From the NCBI GenBank assembly GCA_033977485.1, contig CM066990.1, positions 12,266,501-12,330,500 on the forward strand: 64,000 nucleotides of DNA. Direction: 5' to 3'. The translations under genes and the position numbers were made by a program. Below are positions 1-12,703 of this stretch, in pieces. Each line of letters starts with the position of its first letter. Position 1 is the stretch's first letter. This DNA is from Hydrangea macrophylla. Taxonomy: Eukaryota; Streptophyta; Magnoliopsida; Cornales; Hydrangeaceae. The notes below the pieces were generated by a model that was not told where the DNA came from, made no database searches, and saw only the letters and a program-made list of their open reading frames with translations.

Positions 1-559
1 GTCTTTTAATTTTTCTTTAGAGTCTTTACATTTGTGGCACGCCCGCTTGGGCCATGCAAACTTTAAGTATCTTTGTCAACTTTTTCCATTATTAAATAAA
101 GCCTGCCAAAAGTTTAAATTTCATTGTGTGGTGTGAATAATCAAAACATATTCGCTCTAGCTATATACCTCGCATGCATAGTGCACCATGTGCATTTGAT
201 ATTATTCATTCTGATGTATGGGGGCCCTCTCCTGTTACTGCTATGTCTGGCATCATTATTATGTAACCTTCATTGATGACTATACACGATGTACCCTCTA
301 TTTACTAAAGAAAAAATCTGAAGTGTTTTCCTTGTTTTCCAATTTCTTGACCATGGTTAAAACTCAATATAACACTGTTGTTCGTAATCTTCGTTCTGAT
401 AATGGTCGAGAATATATTACTAATGAGTTTCGAGCAAAACTTAATAAGCTAGGTATCCTTCAACAACTCACTTGTCCTTACACCCCAGATCAGAATGGTG
501 TGGCGGAAGGCAAAAACCGCTCCATCATGTCTGTTGTTCGGTGCCTCTTATGTGGGATG
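1..559 (+). pseudogene. Element A pol fragment 1: GAG-pre-integrase and integrase core start
   Basis: Near position 30 the sequence reads LHLWHARLGHANFKYLC, the GAG-pre-integrase zinc-binding motif of copia Pol. The rve integrase core follows in a shifted frame, with in-frame stops, from about 195: a WGPSP block, FIDDYTR, SDNGREY and NGVAEGKNR. The first catalytic aspartate lies in the HSDVWGPSP block, the second in SDNGREY and the glutamate in the VAEGKN block. The readable frame runs from 218 and is cut at 559 by element B. There is a stop around 145 and a frameshift near 245. This is a non-functional fragment. Confidence 0.85.
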
Positions 560-730
560 TGTTGGAGTTTTTATATTTATTAGTAGTTTTTATATTTATT
601 CGTAGTTGGATATAATTGTTTTAGTGTTCAGGGACTATCTTGTAATTATATCTTCTTGTACTTGTCATCTAATAAAATAACCTAGAGGAACAGTTGTTGC
701 CTCTAAGCTTGGTAAAATCATTGTGCAACA
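560..730 (+). repeat. Element B 5' LTR
   Basis: 171 bp, TG...CA bounded, repeated at 5751-5921 with a single C/T difference. The tract ATAATTGTTTTAG may include a weak promoter. No longer TATA box is obvious. Confidence 0.93.
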
Positions 731-742
731 TGGTATCAGAGC
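731..742 (+). promoter_or_regulatory. Element B primer-binding site (tRNA-Met type)
   Basis: TGGTATCAGAGC sits immediately after the 5' LTR. It is the usual complement of the 3' end of initiator tRNA-Met in plant copia elements and primes minus-strand DNA synthesis. Confidence 0.9.
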
Positions 743-1288
743 TACCCTAAGAGGGTTTCTTACCGAGCACCACCACCACCACCTGCGCCCCACCAAGCAT
801 CACCACATCCATCGCCGGCATCACCCAACACCACCACCACATCCATCGACGCAACCCCACAGTCCTTGGGAGGCTGCGCCGCAGGCCTCAACAGCCCTAG
901 GAGGCTGCGCCGCAAGTCATACCAGCCCTAGCAGGCTGCGCCACCCACCACCAGCCCAGCACACCTCACCGCAAGCCACCCTGGGTTGAACCGACACCTT
1001 CACAACCCTTTCTTCCCTGTTTTCGATACCCCAATCCATTGGGTACTCACAACCGAGACCTACTGGGTTAACAAACAGCAACCTCCTCTTCTTGTTTCCT
1101 CTTTTCTTAACCCTAGATCATTGGGTACTCTACAGATACTTAATCTGACCACAAGGTTCGTTCTACGACAATTTAGGTCCTTTTACGGACCCATGTATTA
1201 TCCATAAATTGGATGTTTGCACCAGCACGGTGCCTGTGACGACTAGATCTGCCTTGTTATTCTGTGCCTTGCTCTTGTTTTCTTCATC
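743..1288 (+). other. Element B untranslated leader, CCACC/GCGCCGCA-rich
   Basis: About 545 bp lie between the PBS and the gag start. The first part is rich in CACCACC and contains repeats of an AGGCTGCGCCGCAAG type around 880-945. Similar GC-rich leaders occur after the PBS of elements D, E and G. Short open frames here (723-989) read as His/Pro-rich low-complexity sequence and are not considered genes. Confidence 0.7.
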
Positions 1289-4200
1289 ATGTCAAAGGAA
1301 GGTGATAAATCGGGTGTTGTGGGTTCTCCTATAAGTCATGAGAAGCATTCCCTCATTACTGAGAACCCTGGGTCTAAAATTACCACTGAATTGTTCAATT
1401 GAGAGAACTACCTTACTTGGTCTCAATCTGCTACCTTTTGGCTCCGCAGTAGATCGAAGTTTGGATATGTTGATGGCACTCTTAAGGCACCTAGTCGTGA
1501 GGAACCCACCTACGCAAAGTGGGAAGTGGATAACTATCTTGTCATGAGTTGGCTTGTGCATTCGATGGAGCCCAGTATTGCTGCCTTCTTTTTGGAGATG
1601 GAAACAGCACTTGACATATGGGATACATTAGCACAGACTTATGCTAGGAAAGGTAATATAGCTGAAGTTTATGAGCTTCGGCGGCGTATTGAGGCGGATG
1701 AACAAGGTGAGCGTTCTATCCTTCAATATTACACCTCTTTGAATACTATGTGGAAGCGTCTTGATAACTTGAAGAATTATCGTCCTGTTTGCTCTACGGA
1801 TGCCACTAGTTTCAAGGAGTATATTGAGAGCGAAAGAATTTTTAAGTTTCTTGCTGGCCTTAATTCCGAATTCGATCAGGTGAGGAGTCGAATTCTTGGG
1901 ATGGAGCCATTACCATCACTTCGAGAGGCATTTGCCTATGCTCAGAACGAAGAGAGTCGTCGTTCTGCTATGCTTTCTCCTAAACCCACCGATCGCTCCG
2001 CTTTGGTATCTTATAATCAGAAAGGGGGTAAGGCTCCCAACTATAATTCACGGAAGGATCAGTCAATTTCTGAGGGTTCTGAGACTAAAGATAAGTGGTG
2101 TGATTACTGTAATAAGCCGGGTCATCTACGGGCTACCTGCTGGAAGCTTCATGGTCGTCCATCTTTCCCAAGGGGAAGAGGTGGAGGCCGCACTAGTGGC
2201 CGAGGAAATGGACCCAGAGCCCACTTATCCACGGGTTCTGAAGCTCATCAGTCCGAGGAGATTCCCACTGCTTCACCTGCTACTAGTGGCATTAGTAGTA
2301 CTGATTTGGAGACCCTGAGGCGCATTATGGCACAGTTGGACACCTCTACGAGTTCTTCTACTTCCTTTGCCCAAGCAGGTAATGTTGCTAATTTTACATG
2401 TGCTTTCAATGCTTATTCTCCACAACCATGGATCATTGACTCTGGGGCCTCCGATCATATGACCGGTCTGTCCACTTTGTTTTCTACTTACAATCCTTGT
2501 TCAGGTAAAGACAAGGTTAAAACTGCCGATGGTAGTTTCTCTTCCATCTCTGGTAAAGGTGTTATTCATGCTTCCGAGACCCTATCTTTATCTTCGGTTC
2601 TTCATGTACCAAATTTTACGACTAACCTTCTTTCGATTAGTCGTATTACTAATGACCTTAATTGTTGTGTTACCTTTTTTCCCTCTCACCGTGTTTTTCA
2701 GGATCTCTCCACCAAGAAGGTGATTGGCAATGGTAGGGAGAAGGATGGACTTTATTTTCTGTTGCCGAGTGAAGTGGATACTGGAGGTGGCAGTTTGACT
2801 CAGAGGGCTCATCATTCTTTGAGAGAAACACTCCCTAGAGAGACTTGGCTGTGGCACCAGAGACTAGGACATCCTTCGTTTTATCTTCTTCGTCATTTAT
2901 TTCCGTCGTTAATAAACAATTCTAATATTAATAATGCTATGTGTGAAGCTTGTGAACTTGGCAAACATCACCGTGCCTCTTTTAATTTAAGTTTGAATAA
3001 AAGTACTATTCCTTTTCAAATTGTTCATACTGATGTTTGGGGCCCATCCCCTATTTCTTCTTTGCATGGGTATAAGTGGTTTGTTACATTTATTGATGAT
3101 TTTTCCCGTACTACTTGGGTATATCTGATGCGTGAGAAGAGTGATGTGTTCTCTATTTTCAAAAACTTTCACAATATGATTTGTACTCAATTTAGTACTG
3201 TTATCAAAGTTGTGCGTTCTGACAAAGGGGGGGAATATATTTATGGTGGACTTGAAAATTTCTTCCTTGAACATGGAATTATACACCAAACTTCCTGCAC
3301 TAATACTCCCCAACAAAATGGGGTTGCCGAGAGAAAAAATCGCCATTTACTAGAAACTGCTCGGTCTATGATGTTTTCAATGCAAGTTCCCAAGTCTTAT
3401 TGGGGGGAAGCAGTTTTAACTGCTGCATACCTCATTAACCGATTGCCCACCCGTGTCCTTCATAAGAAGTCTCCGGTTGAAGTTCTTCTAAATCCACCTT
3501 CTGCGTTTACTATTCCTCCTCCTAAAGTGTTTGGCTGCGTTTGCTTTGTTCACAACCATTCCCCTTCAAGAAAAAAACTTGACCCTCGTTCTCTTAAGTG
3601 TGTCTTTGTTGGTTACTCGCCGACACAAAAGGGGTACAAGTGTTATCACCCTCCTTCTCGTCGGTGGTATGTCTCCATGGATGTCACCTTCCATGAGGCT
3701 CAGACCTATTTTCCATCTCCACAGTCACCTCTTCAGGGGGAGATACTGAGGGAAGAGATTGAGGGAGTAGCGGAGCTAGGAGACAATAGTGAGAAGGGAG
3801 GAGAGAAAGGGGAAGTAGAACATGAGGAGGAAGAGGTAGAACATGAGGAGTGTGTGAGAGAAGGAGAAAAAGAAAAAGAGAAGAATGTTGAAGAAAGGGA
3901 AGGTATTGTAACAAAGGGGAAAGAGTTACTTACCTACTCAAAGAACAAGGAGAGAAGAAAATTTGGGGCAGCAGAAATGGAAGTCGTTCCAATCCCTCCA
4001 CTTCAGCCAATCTCCTCTAGTGTTGATGATCCAGGTATCTCTCTATCTCTCACTCCTACATCAGGTAATGATTTAGACATACCTATTGCTCATCGTAAAG
4101 GCACTAGGACATGTACTAAACATCCACTGTCTAATTTTGTTTCATACTCTCGGTTGTCACCATCCTATAAAGCCTTTGTTTCTAGTCTGTCTTCTGTTTC

Positions 4201-5743
4201 TACTCCTAACCATGTCCAGGAAGCCTTGTCTGACCCTAAGTGGAGGTCCGCCATGGTTGAAGAGATGAAAGCACTTTCTAAAAATGGCACATGGGAATTA
4301 ACAGAATTACCTCAAGGGAAGAAGACAGTAGGGTGCAAGTGGGTGTTCACTGTGAAATACAAGGCTGATGGAACAATTGAGAGGTATAAAGCCAGACTGG
4401 TAGCTAAGGGTTTTACTCAGACGTATGGAGTTGACTATCAAGAAACATTTGCTCCAGTAGCCAAAATGAATTCTGTTAGAATTCTATTATCTCTTGCTGC
4501 AAATTTGGAGTGGCCGCTACATCAATTTGATGTAAAGAATGCCTTTCTCCATGGTGATTTAGAGGAGGAAGTATACATGGATGTCCCTCCAGGTTTTGAG
4601 GATACCAAAACAAAAGGGAAAGTTTGTCGTCTTCGAAAATCATTGTATGGGCTCAAGCAGTCACCAAGAGCTTGGTTTGATCGTTTTTCTCAGGCTATGC
4701 TCAGGTATGGGTTCAAACAAAGCCAAGGTGATCACACTCTCTTCATTAAACATTCTTCAAGCGGTAAATTGACAGCATTAATAGTTTATGTGGATGATAT
4801 CGTTCTCACTGGAGATGATCTGGAAGAGATGGGAAAGTTAAAAAATTACCTGGCCAAGGAGTTTGAAATCAAGGACTTGGGAAGCTTAAAATATTTCTTA
4901 GGAATTGAAGTGGCCAGATCCAAAGATGGAATTTTTTTATCCCAAAGAGAGTATGTGCTGGATTTACTCAAGGAAACAGGAATGCTTGGTAGTAAGGCAG
5001 CAGATACTCCAATGGATCCTAATCTGAAGCTTAGTGATGACCCAGGAGGAGAACCAGTGGAAAAGGGAAGATATCAGAGAATGGTTGGTAAACTGATTTA
5101 TCTCTCACACACCAGACCCGATATTGCTTTTGCAGTGAGCGTGGTAAGTCAGTATATGCATTCTCCTAGACAGGTTCATCTTGATGCGGTTTTCCGAATT
5201 GTGAGATATCTCAAGTCAGCGCCTGGGAAAGGTTTATTCTTTGCTAAGCATGGTCACACTCAAGTGGAAGCCTATACAGATGCAGATTGGGCTGGATCGG
5301 TTACTGATAGAAGATCGACCACCGGGTATTGTTCCTTTATTGGAGGGAACCTGGTAACTTGGAGAAGCAAAAAGCAGCCCGTAGTGGCTAGATCCAGCGC
5401 TAAAGCAGAGTTTAGAGCCATGGCTCAAGGGGTGTGTGAATTGTTGTGGATCCAAATTATCCTATCTGATCTTGGTTTCAATCCTGATGACTCAATGAAG
5501 CTATACTGTGATAACAAAGCAGCTATCGACATTGCCCACAATCCTGTTCAGCACGATAGGACTAAGCATGTGGAAATTGATCGTCATTTTATCAAGGAAA
5601 AATTGAATAGTGGGAAGATTTGTACTCCATATGTGAAGTCCGGAGATCAGTTAGCTGACGTCCTTACCAAGAGCCTTGCGAGTAGGGCATTTCACTTCAT
5701 TCTTAGCAAGCTGGGTATGAGAGATATCTTCGCACTAGCTTGA
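1289..5743 (+). pseudogene. Element B gag-pol polyprotein, open except one TGA at codon 38
   Basis: From the ATG at 1289 the frame encodes 1484 codons to the TGA at 5741, interrupted only by TGA at 1400-1402, where related copies have a glycine codon (LNGENY context). Visible domains: UBN2-type Gag with ENYLTWSQ after the stop; a CCHC zinc knuckle CX2CX4HX4C starting near residue 271; aspartic protease DSGAS near 384; GAG-pre-integrase LWHQRLGHPS; integrase core with HTDVWGPS, SDKGGEY and the QQNGVAERKNR glutamate; reverse transcriptase with YVDD near 1167; RNase H with TDADWAG and CDNKAA. Two unusual residues are K for N in SDKGGEY and SSAKAEF where relatives have SSAEAEF. The catalytic acids themselves are present. 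The stop predicts loss of Gag unless translation restarts (a GTG/ATG downstream) or reads through. Confidence 0.92.
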
Positions 5744-5921
5744 GGGGGAGTGTTGGAGTTTTTATATTTATTAGTAGTTTTTATATTTATTCGCAGTTGG
5801 ATATAATTGTTTTAGTGTTCAGGGACTATCTTGTAATTATATCTTCTTGTACTTGTCATCTAATAAAATAACCTAGAGGAACAGTTGTTGCCTCTAAGCT
5901 TGGTAAAATCATTGTGCAACA
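5741..5921 (+). repeat. Element B polypurine tract and 3' LTR
   Basis: The pol stop codon TGA at 5741 runs straight into the purine tract TGAGGGGGAG (5741-5750), which primes plus-strand synthesis. The 171-bp LTR follows at 5751-5921, then the TSD GGATG. Confidence 0.93.
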
Positions 5922-5926
5922 GGATG

Positions 5927-7931
5927 CATGTTCCTAAATATTTCTGGCATATGGCAGTCCTTACTGCCAATTTCCTCCTGAACCGAACTCCAAGTCGTGT
6001 CCTACAAGGAAAAGCACCTCTGCAACTTCTCCAGCCCGAAAAAAACCTTTTTCCGATATTACCTCGTGTCTTTGGGTGCACATGTTTTGTCCAGAATCGA
6101 AGCCCTTCTCGCACTAAATTAGACAATAAGGTTGTCCGATGCATCTTTCTTGGCTATTCCACTATGTCTAAAGGCTACCGCTGTTATGACCCCACCACTC
6201 GTCATATGTATCACTCTATGGATGTAACCTTCATGGAAGACACTCCTTATTTTGCAGAGTCTTCACAGGTTTCCGATTCTCCTCTTCCTGACCTTCCAGA
6301 AGATTCAAGTTTGCTTCCACGACCGGTTCCCTTGTTTGATTCCTCTCTGGAGGCTTCCTCCACCCTTCCTCCTGTTATCACCACAACTCCTGCTTAGGTG
6401 TACTCTCGTCGCCCTCCTGCTCAGACTCCCATGCCGATATCTTTGCCAGAATTTGGTAATGACTCTTCTCCTTTACCTTCTAGATATCCCTCTAGAATTC
6501 GTAGGCCTCCTAATCGTTATGGTTTTTCTTACAGTACTAATCATCCCATTACACAGTATGTTTCTTATAAAGGTCTTTCAGGTTCCTATTCTGCATTTCT
6601 CAGTCAGGTTGACTCCACCTCTATCCCTCGGTCTGTTTCTGAGGCCCTTCAGGATCCTCAGTGGGTGGCTGCCATGCAATTGGAGATGGATGCCCTTCAA
6701 CGTAACCAGACTTGGGAACTTGTCTCATTGCCTCAGGGTGAGAAAACAGTTGGCTGCAAATGGGTATTCAGTGTGAAATATCAGGCAGATGGTACAATTG
6801 AAAGGTACAAGGCTCGTCTTGTGGCTAATGGGTTCACTCAAATACCTGGCAAAGACTTCAATGCTACTTTTGCACCAGTGGCTAAATTGACATCTGTTCG
6901 CCTTATTATTTCTCTGGCAGCTTCCCATTCATGGCCTTTACATCAAATGGATGTAAAGAATGCATTCTTGAATGGTGATCTGAATGAAACTATCTATATG
7001 GATCCTCCACCGGGTTTTCGGGCTGAGGAGGAGTATTCAGGGAAGGTCTGTCGCCTGCAGAAATCTTTGTATAGACTGAAGCAATCGCCTCGTGCATGGT
7101 TTAATCACTTCAGCAGTGTTATTGTTTCTCTGGGATTTACTCGGTGTCATTCTCTGATCACACCTGTTTCACTCATCGTCGTCCTGATGGCCGGTCTGTG
7201 ATCGTTTTAGTATATGTGGACGATATCATTATTACAGGTGATGATGCTCCAGGTATTATCAAAGTTAAGAAAGCTCTAGGTGAGTCCTTTGATATTAAGG
7301 ACTTGGGCCCTCTTCGGTACTTTCTTGGGATAGAGGTTGCACGTTCTCGTCAAGGAATTTCATTGTCTCAAAGGAAGTACACTTTGGATCTGCTCAACGA
7401 TACTGGTATGATGGGATGTCGACCAGCCTCTACTCCTATGGATCCGAATCATAAGTTGTCAAATGAGTCTGGGGAACTTCTACCTGATGCATCGGTGTAT
7501 CAACGACTTGTTGGTCGTCTTATTTATCTGACCAACACTCGACCCGACATCACGTTTGCTGTGAGTGTTGTGAGCCAATTCATGCATGCACCTCGCTCTT
7601 CTCATCTTGATGCGGTTAACCATATACTTCGGTATCTCAAAACGTGTCCAGGTCTCAGGTTATTTTACTCCGCAGGAATTCAATCAGGAGTGTCTTGTTT
7701 TACTGATGCAGACTATGCTGGCTCCAAAAGTGATCGTCGGTCCACGACTGGTTTTTGTACTTTTTATGGTAGTCATCTTCTCTCTTGGAAGAGTAAGAAA
7801 CAAGCCGTGGTTTCTCGTTCTTCTGCAGAGGCAGAGTATCGGGCTATGGCCCAAGGAACAGTGAACTCCTTTGGTTACGTCAATATTGAAAGAGTTAGGG
7901 TATCCGATTGTGGACTCGTCTACATTATTCT
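5927..7931 (+). pseudogene. Element A pol fragment 2: integrase end, reverse transcriptase, RNase H start
   Basis: After the right TSD of B the A frame resumes with the PKYFWHMAVLTANFLLNRTPS block of the integrase C-terminal region. A TAG at 6395-6397 breaks the linker. From 6398 the RT reads through GCKWVFSVKY, YKARLVA, DVKNAFLNGDL and LKQSPRAW. A frameshift near 7145 moves to the frame carrying YVDDIIITGDD, FLGIEVARS, RNase H TDADYAGSKSDRRST and SSAEAEYRAMA. Another frameshift follows near 7890. The fragment is cut at 7931 by element C (TSD ATTCT). At least two frameshifts and one stop show it is dead. Confidence 0.88.
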
Positions 7932-8057
7932 TGTACAAAGAGAGAATAGAGAGAAAGAGAAGGATTAACCTAATTAGGTTAGCCCACACTTATATATCAA
8001 TCATATAATCACGAAAATTACAGAAATACCCTTAATACTAACACTTATATTCTAACA
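7932..8057 (-). repeat. Element C 3' LTR with adjacent polypurine tract
   Basis: 126-bp repeat of 12716-12841, bounded TG...CA. The sequence just to its right (8058-8067) is the complement of AGCTTGAGGGGGAG, the polypurine tract. Confidence 0.92.
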
Positions 8058-8064
8058 CTCCCCC

Positions 8065-11000
8065 TCAAGCTGGAGCATAGATATTTATCATGCCCAGCTT
8101 GTTACAAAGGTCATAGAACGGTCCTCTATTTAGTGCCTTGGTAAGAATATCTCCTAGTTGCTCACTAGACCTAACAAAAGAAGTAACAATTTCTTTTCTC
8201 ATAACCATATCTCTGATAAAATGACAATCAACTTCAATATGTTTGGTGCTCTCATGAAACACTGGATTACTCGCAATGTACATAGCGGCTTGATTATCAC
8301 AATACATCTTCATAGGTTTACTACTTGGAAATCCCATCTCTTGTAGAATACACGCAGCATGAGCCATAGCTCTATACTCGGCCTCTGCACTTGATCTTGC
8401 AACTACATTTTGCTTTTTGCTCTTCCAACTGACGAGATTTCCACCAACGAACACACAAAACCCTGATACTGAACGTCTATCAAGACTGTCTCCTGCCCAA
8501 CTGGCATCTGAGAAACCAACTATCTCCAAATTATCTGAAGGCTTCAACACTAAGCCTTTACCAGGGGCACCTTTCAAATACCTCAATATACGACACACTG
8601 CCTCCCAATGTGATAACTTGGGACTCTGCATAAACTGACTGACAACTCCAACAGAAAAGGTGATATCAGGTCGAGTTACGGTTAAATAAATCAACTTACC
8701 CACAAGTCTTCTATACCTTCCAGCATCATTGAAGTCTTCTCCATCATCTTTACTAAACTTAATATTTGAGTCCATCGGAGTGTCGACAGGTTTTGAACCC
8801 ATCAATCCTGTTTCATCTAGAAGGTCAAGGACATACTTTCTTTGGGATAAGAAAATTCCTTCCTTAGACCTTGCTACCTCAATACCCAAAAAATAACGTA
8901 GTAGCCCCAAATCCTTCATATGAAAATGCTTACTTAAATGAGACTTCAATAACTGTATACCTTCACTGTCACTGCCAGTAATCACTATATCATCCACATA
9001 AACTGCTAGAACTATCGTACCTTTCTCACAGTGTCTCACAAAAATTGAATGATCAGAACTAGTTCTTTTCAACCCATATGAACTAGCTACTTGGCTAAAT
9101 TTTTCAAACCAAGCCCTTGGAGACTGTTTAAGGCCATAAATGGCTTTCTTCAACCTACATACTTTATGTGACTCCCCCTGAGCAACATACCCAGGAGGTT
9201 GCTCCATATACACTTCCTCCTGTAGGTCACCATGAAGAAAGGCATTCTTTATGTCAAGTTGATGTAGAGGCCATCCCTGCGTAACAGCAACAGACAATAA
9301 AATGCGAACAGAATTGAGACGAGCGACAGGGAAAAGGTTTCAAAGTAATCCACACCAAAAGTCTGAGTGTACCCTTTAGCCACCAAACGAGCTTTCAACC
9401 GTTCGACAGTATCATCCGGATGATACTTAATCACATAAACCCAACGACAACCTACAACATGTTTCCTAGAAGGAAGATCAGTTAACTCCCACGTACCATT
9501 TTTGGACAACGCCAACATCTCATCATCCATAGCACTCTTCCAACCCGGAGAAACCAATGCCTGAGTATGAGACTGAGGAACAGAGACTGAAGATAAAGCA
9601 CTAACAAAGGAGCGAAGTGGAGACGATAAATGAGAATATGAAACAACCTGATCAATAGGATGGTGAGTGCAAGAACGAGTACCTTTTAGAAGAGCAATGG
9701 GTAGATCATGAGATTGGGGAACCTCAGCCGAAGTGGATGAAGATGGAGGTGGAGCTGGCGGGTCATGATTACTGGATGGCTTGTCACGACGACGATACAC
9801 CTGCAAGGGAGGAGAACTAGGAGGAGGAATGGGTAAGGGAATAGTGGACGATGGAACAAGAACATCAACATCTAAGGAAGCACCGGAGGACGAAAAAAAT
9901 GGTGTACCTTCAAAGAAGGTGACATCTGCAGTAACCACATAACGACGACTCTGAGGATTCCAGCATTTATAACCTTTTTGAGTGCGTGAATATCCCACAA
10001 ATATACATTTGGTGGCCCGAGGATCCAATTTATCATGACCAGGAGTAAGAACATGAACAAATGCAACACAACCAAACACACGTGGTGGTAAGGCAAACAA
10101 TGATCTATCTGAATAGATAACAGAATGAGGAATGCCACCATTAAGAACAGATGAAGGCATGCGATTAATAAGATAACAGGCAATGAGTACAGCATCCCCC
10201 CAAAATTGTTTAGGAACATGCATGTGCAACATAATTGTTCGGGCAATCTCAAGAAGGTGTCTATTTTTCCGTTCAGCTACACCATTCTGTTGTGGAGTAT
10301 AACCACAAGAGGATTGATGAATTATCCCCTGAGAATCACAATAGGACTGAAGAGGTCCTTTAACATATTCCAAAGCATTATCAGATTGTAAAATACGAAT
10401 AGTGCAACCAAACTGAGTCATAATCTCTTTATGAAATAATTGAAAAATAGAAGAAATATCTTAACGTTCTTTCATTAAAAATAACCATGTCATCCTGGAA
10501 CAATCATCCACAAAAGACACAAAATAAGAAAAACCTAACAGACTCTTATGTCTAGACGGACCCCAAACGTCGGAATGAACCAACTCAAAAGGAGTGGCCC
10601 GACGATTATTTTTACGTAAAGGAAAAGACACCCTATGATGCTTACCTAACTGGCAAGCCTCACACTCTAAACTAGACATAGACTTGAAGGACGGAAAAAC
10701 CAACTTCAAGAACTGTAGTGAAGGATGACCCAGACGGCAGTGCCATTGATGTGGTGAAACAGCTGTATGTAAAGCCGTCGATTTATTCGCTGTTGAATGT
10801 TGTTCCAAGTAATAAAGACCATCACGCTCACGACCTCCACCAATCATCTTCTTCGAGTTGAGGTCCTGAAAAACACAATGAGAGGGATAAAATGTTACAG
10901 ATCAATTTAAAGATTTAGTAAGTTGACTGACCGATAGGAGACTAAAGGGAAATTGAGGAATATAATTTACAGATGACAATGAAAGAGATGAGGTGGGAGA

Positions 11001-12273
11001 AACAGGACCATGACCAATAATAGGACAAGATCGTCCATCAGCTAAAACAACTGAAGGCTGTGTGGGTGGACTAAGCAATTGTGTAAATACATTGGACTTA
11101 CCAGTCATATGTGTCGAAGCCCCTGAGTCGATGACCCATGGTGAAGGAGCAGATGAAGAAAAACACGCAATATTACCTGACTGTGCAAAACCAGCAGTAC
11201 TAGACAAGGATTGTTGTTGCTGTTGTTGGATTAAGGCATTGTATTCCTCTCGAGAGAGAGTGATAGACTCATTTGAAGATGCTACGGCAGGTGGAGTAGG
11301 AGTACTAACTTCCTGTTGAGACGCAGAAGCATTGTCAGAAGAGTACAGGGCTGGATTAGGTGAGGTCTCCCACGGCTTACCATAGATATCATAACACCTA
11401 TCCACAGTATGATTGTCACCCCCGCAGTGTGTGCAATAAAGAGAACCACGGCCTCGACCAAAACCACGACCACGTCCCGGAGGACCTCCTCACCCTCGAT
11501 TACCATTAAACATAGGAGGAGAATTGCCAAAGCCACGACCACCGCGACCGCGATTTTTACCAGGAAAATTGCCACGACCACGAAAGGCCCCTCTATATCC
11601 CGTAGATGTAACAAGTGCAGAATTTTCTTTCCCAACAGGCTCAGAAGAGGCGGAGGAGGAAGACTCTGAGGAGCACACGAGAATACACATTGCTCAAGGA
11701 TGGAATACTACCATCACCGGCCAAAATCTGTGACTTAACAGACTGAAGATTCGAATGTAACCCAGATAAGAACTTAGAGACATAAAATTCCTCTCGTTGC
11801 TTCTTGATAACGTCAACATCATTAGTGATAGGATGATACTGATTCAACTCATCCATGAGTCCCTTAAATGTACTGTAGTATTCACTAACCGGCTTATCAC
11901 CTTGTTGAAGCAAAAACAAATTTTGATATACCTCATAAACGCGAGAAACATTCTTTTCCATGGAAAACGTCTCATGAACAGACTCCCAAATCTCTTTGGC
12001 TGAGGACAAGAACATGACACTCGAACACACAGTAGGTTCCATACTATTCCACAACCAGGACATAACCACATAATTCTCAGACACCCAATCTTCATAATCC
12101 TTACTATCCTTAGCAGGAGCAACAGACTCAATATATTTCAACTTCTTTCTAGCCCCTAATGCGACTTTCATAGCTTGAGCCCACAACAAGTAATTGGACT
12201 CATTCAACTTAGTAGTGATAATTTGCATACTCACAACATCGGACGAAGAAATAGAAGCTTTCTTGTCAGCCAT
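8065..12273 (-). pseudogene. Element C gag-pol polyprotein, broken
   Basis: The gag ATG is at 12273-12271 (MADKKASISSSD), followed by a UBN2-type Gag (NYLLWAQAMK, YVVMSWLWNSMEP). A frame change near 11690 leads into a glycine/arginine-rich tail and the zinc-knuckle segment CTHCGGDNHTVDRC near 11400, with a stop near 11488. Protease WVIDSGASTHMTG, the GAG-pre-integrase block WHCRLGHPS and integrase WGPSRHKS and QQNGVAERKNRH follow. Stops lie near 10900 and 10458, and a one-base deletion near 9340 lies inside RT (DYFETFS). RT YVDDIVITGSD and RNase H SDASWAGDS and SSAEAEYRAMA are intact to the TGA at 8065. The order and completeness show a once functional element; it cannot make a full polyprotein now. 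Confidence 0.9.
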
Positions 12274-12507
12274 ATCAACCAAAAACAGTAAGAGTCTTAT
12301 ACCCAATAACAAAGGAAAAATACTAACAACGAACAAGAAGCAACATCAACACCAATAAACTCAAACGGAACTAACCAATAAGGTCCATAAAGGGACCGAG
12401 ACAACACGAACGAAGAAACCACCAATCAAAATTGCCTAATCGAGTTCCGATGTATGTGAATATAATACCTTGGATGGTTGGAATTCAAGAAAGTGAAGAA
12501 ATCAGAT

Positions 12508-12655
12508 CATGAACAGTGTTGGATGAATAGTTACTGCATGAACAGTGTGGCGTGAACAGTAACTGCGTGAACAGTGTCGCGTGAACAGTGTTGCGTGAAC
12601 AGTGTCGCGTGAATAGTAACTGCGTGAACAGTGTCGCGTGAACAGTGCTGCGTCT
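12508..12655 (-). repeat. Element C leader with tandem (T)ACTGTTCACGC-type repeats
   Basis: On the + strand this reads as repeated GCGTGAACAGTGT(T/C) and GTGAATAGTAACT units, about ten copies in 150 bp, between the PBS and gag. The complementary strand shows ACTGTTCA repeats. A similar ACTGTTCATCG array follows the PBS of element F. Confidence 0.8.
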
Positions 12656-12703
12656 GTGATGGTGGTGGTGGTGGTGTGCGGCGCAGAGAAGCCTATTTGG
12701 GTG

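Larger units (their letters stand above)
560..5921 (+). mobile_element. Element B: nearly intact young Ty1/copia retrotransposon
   Basis: Full-length copia element, 5362 bp, with 171-bp LTRs at 560-730 and 5751-5921 beginning TGTTGG and ending CAACA. It is flanked by a perfect 5-bp TSD, GGATG, at 555-559 and 5922-5926. A primer-binding site complementary to initiator tRNA-Met (TGGTATCAGAGC) directly follows the 5' LTR. A polypurine tract (GAGGGGGAG) precedes the 3' LTR. The two LTRs differ at one position I can see (CGTAGTT versus CGCAGTT), so the insertion is recent. The polyprotein frame is open apart from one TGA near the start of gag. It is inserted in the integrase region of element A. 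Confidence 0.95.

Noticed and set aside
723..989. His/Pro-rich 88-codon protein
   Set aside because: It lies in the GC-rich untranslated leader of element B, spans the PBS, and has low-complexity composition.
3684..3914. Membrane-like Leu/Pro-rich protein on the - strand
   Set aside because: It is the reverse of the acidic linker of the B polyprotein.
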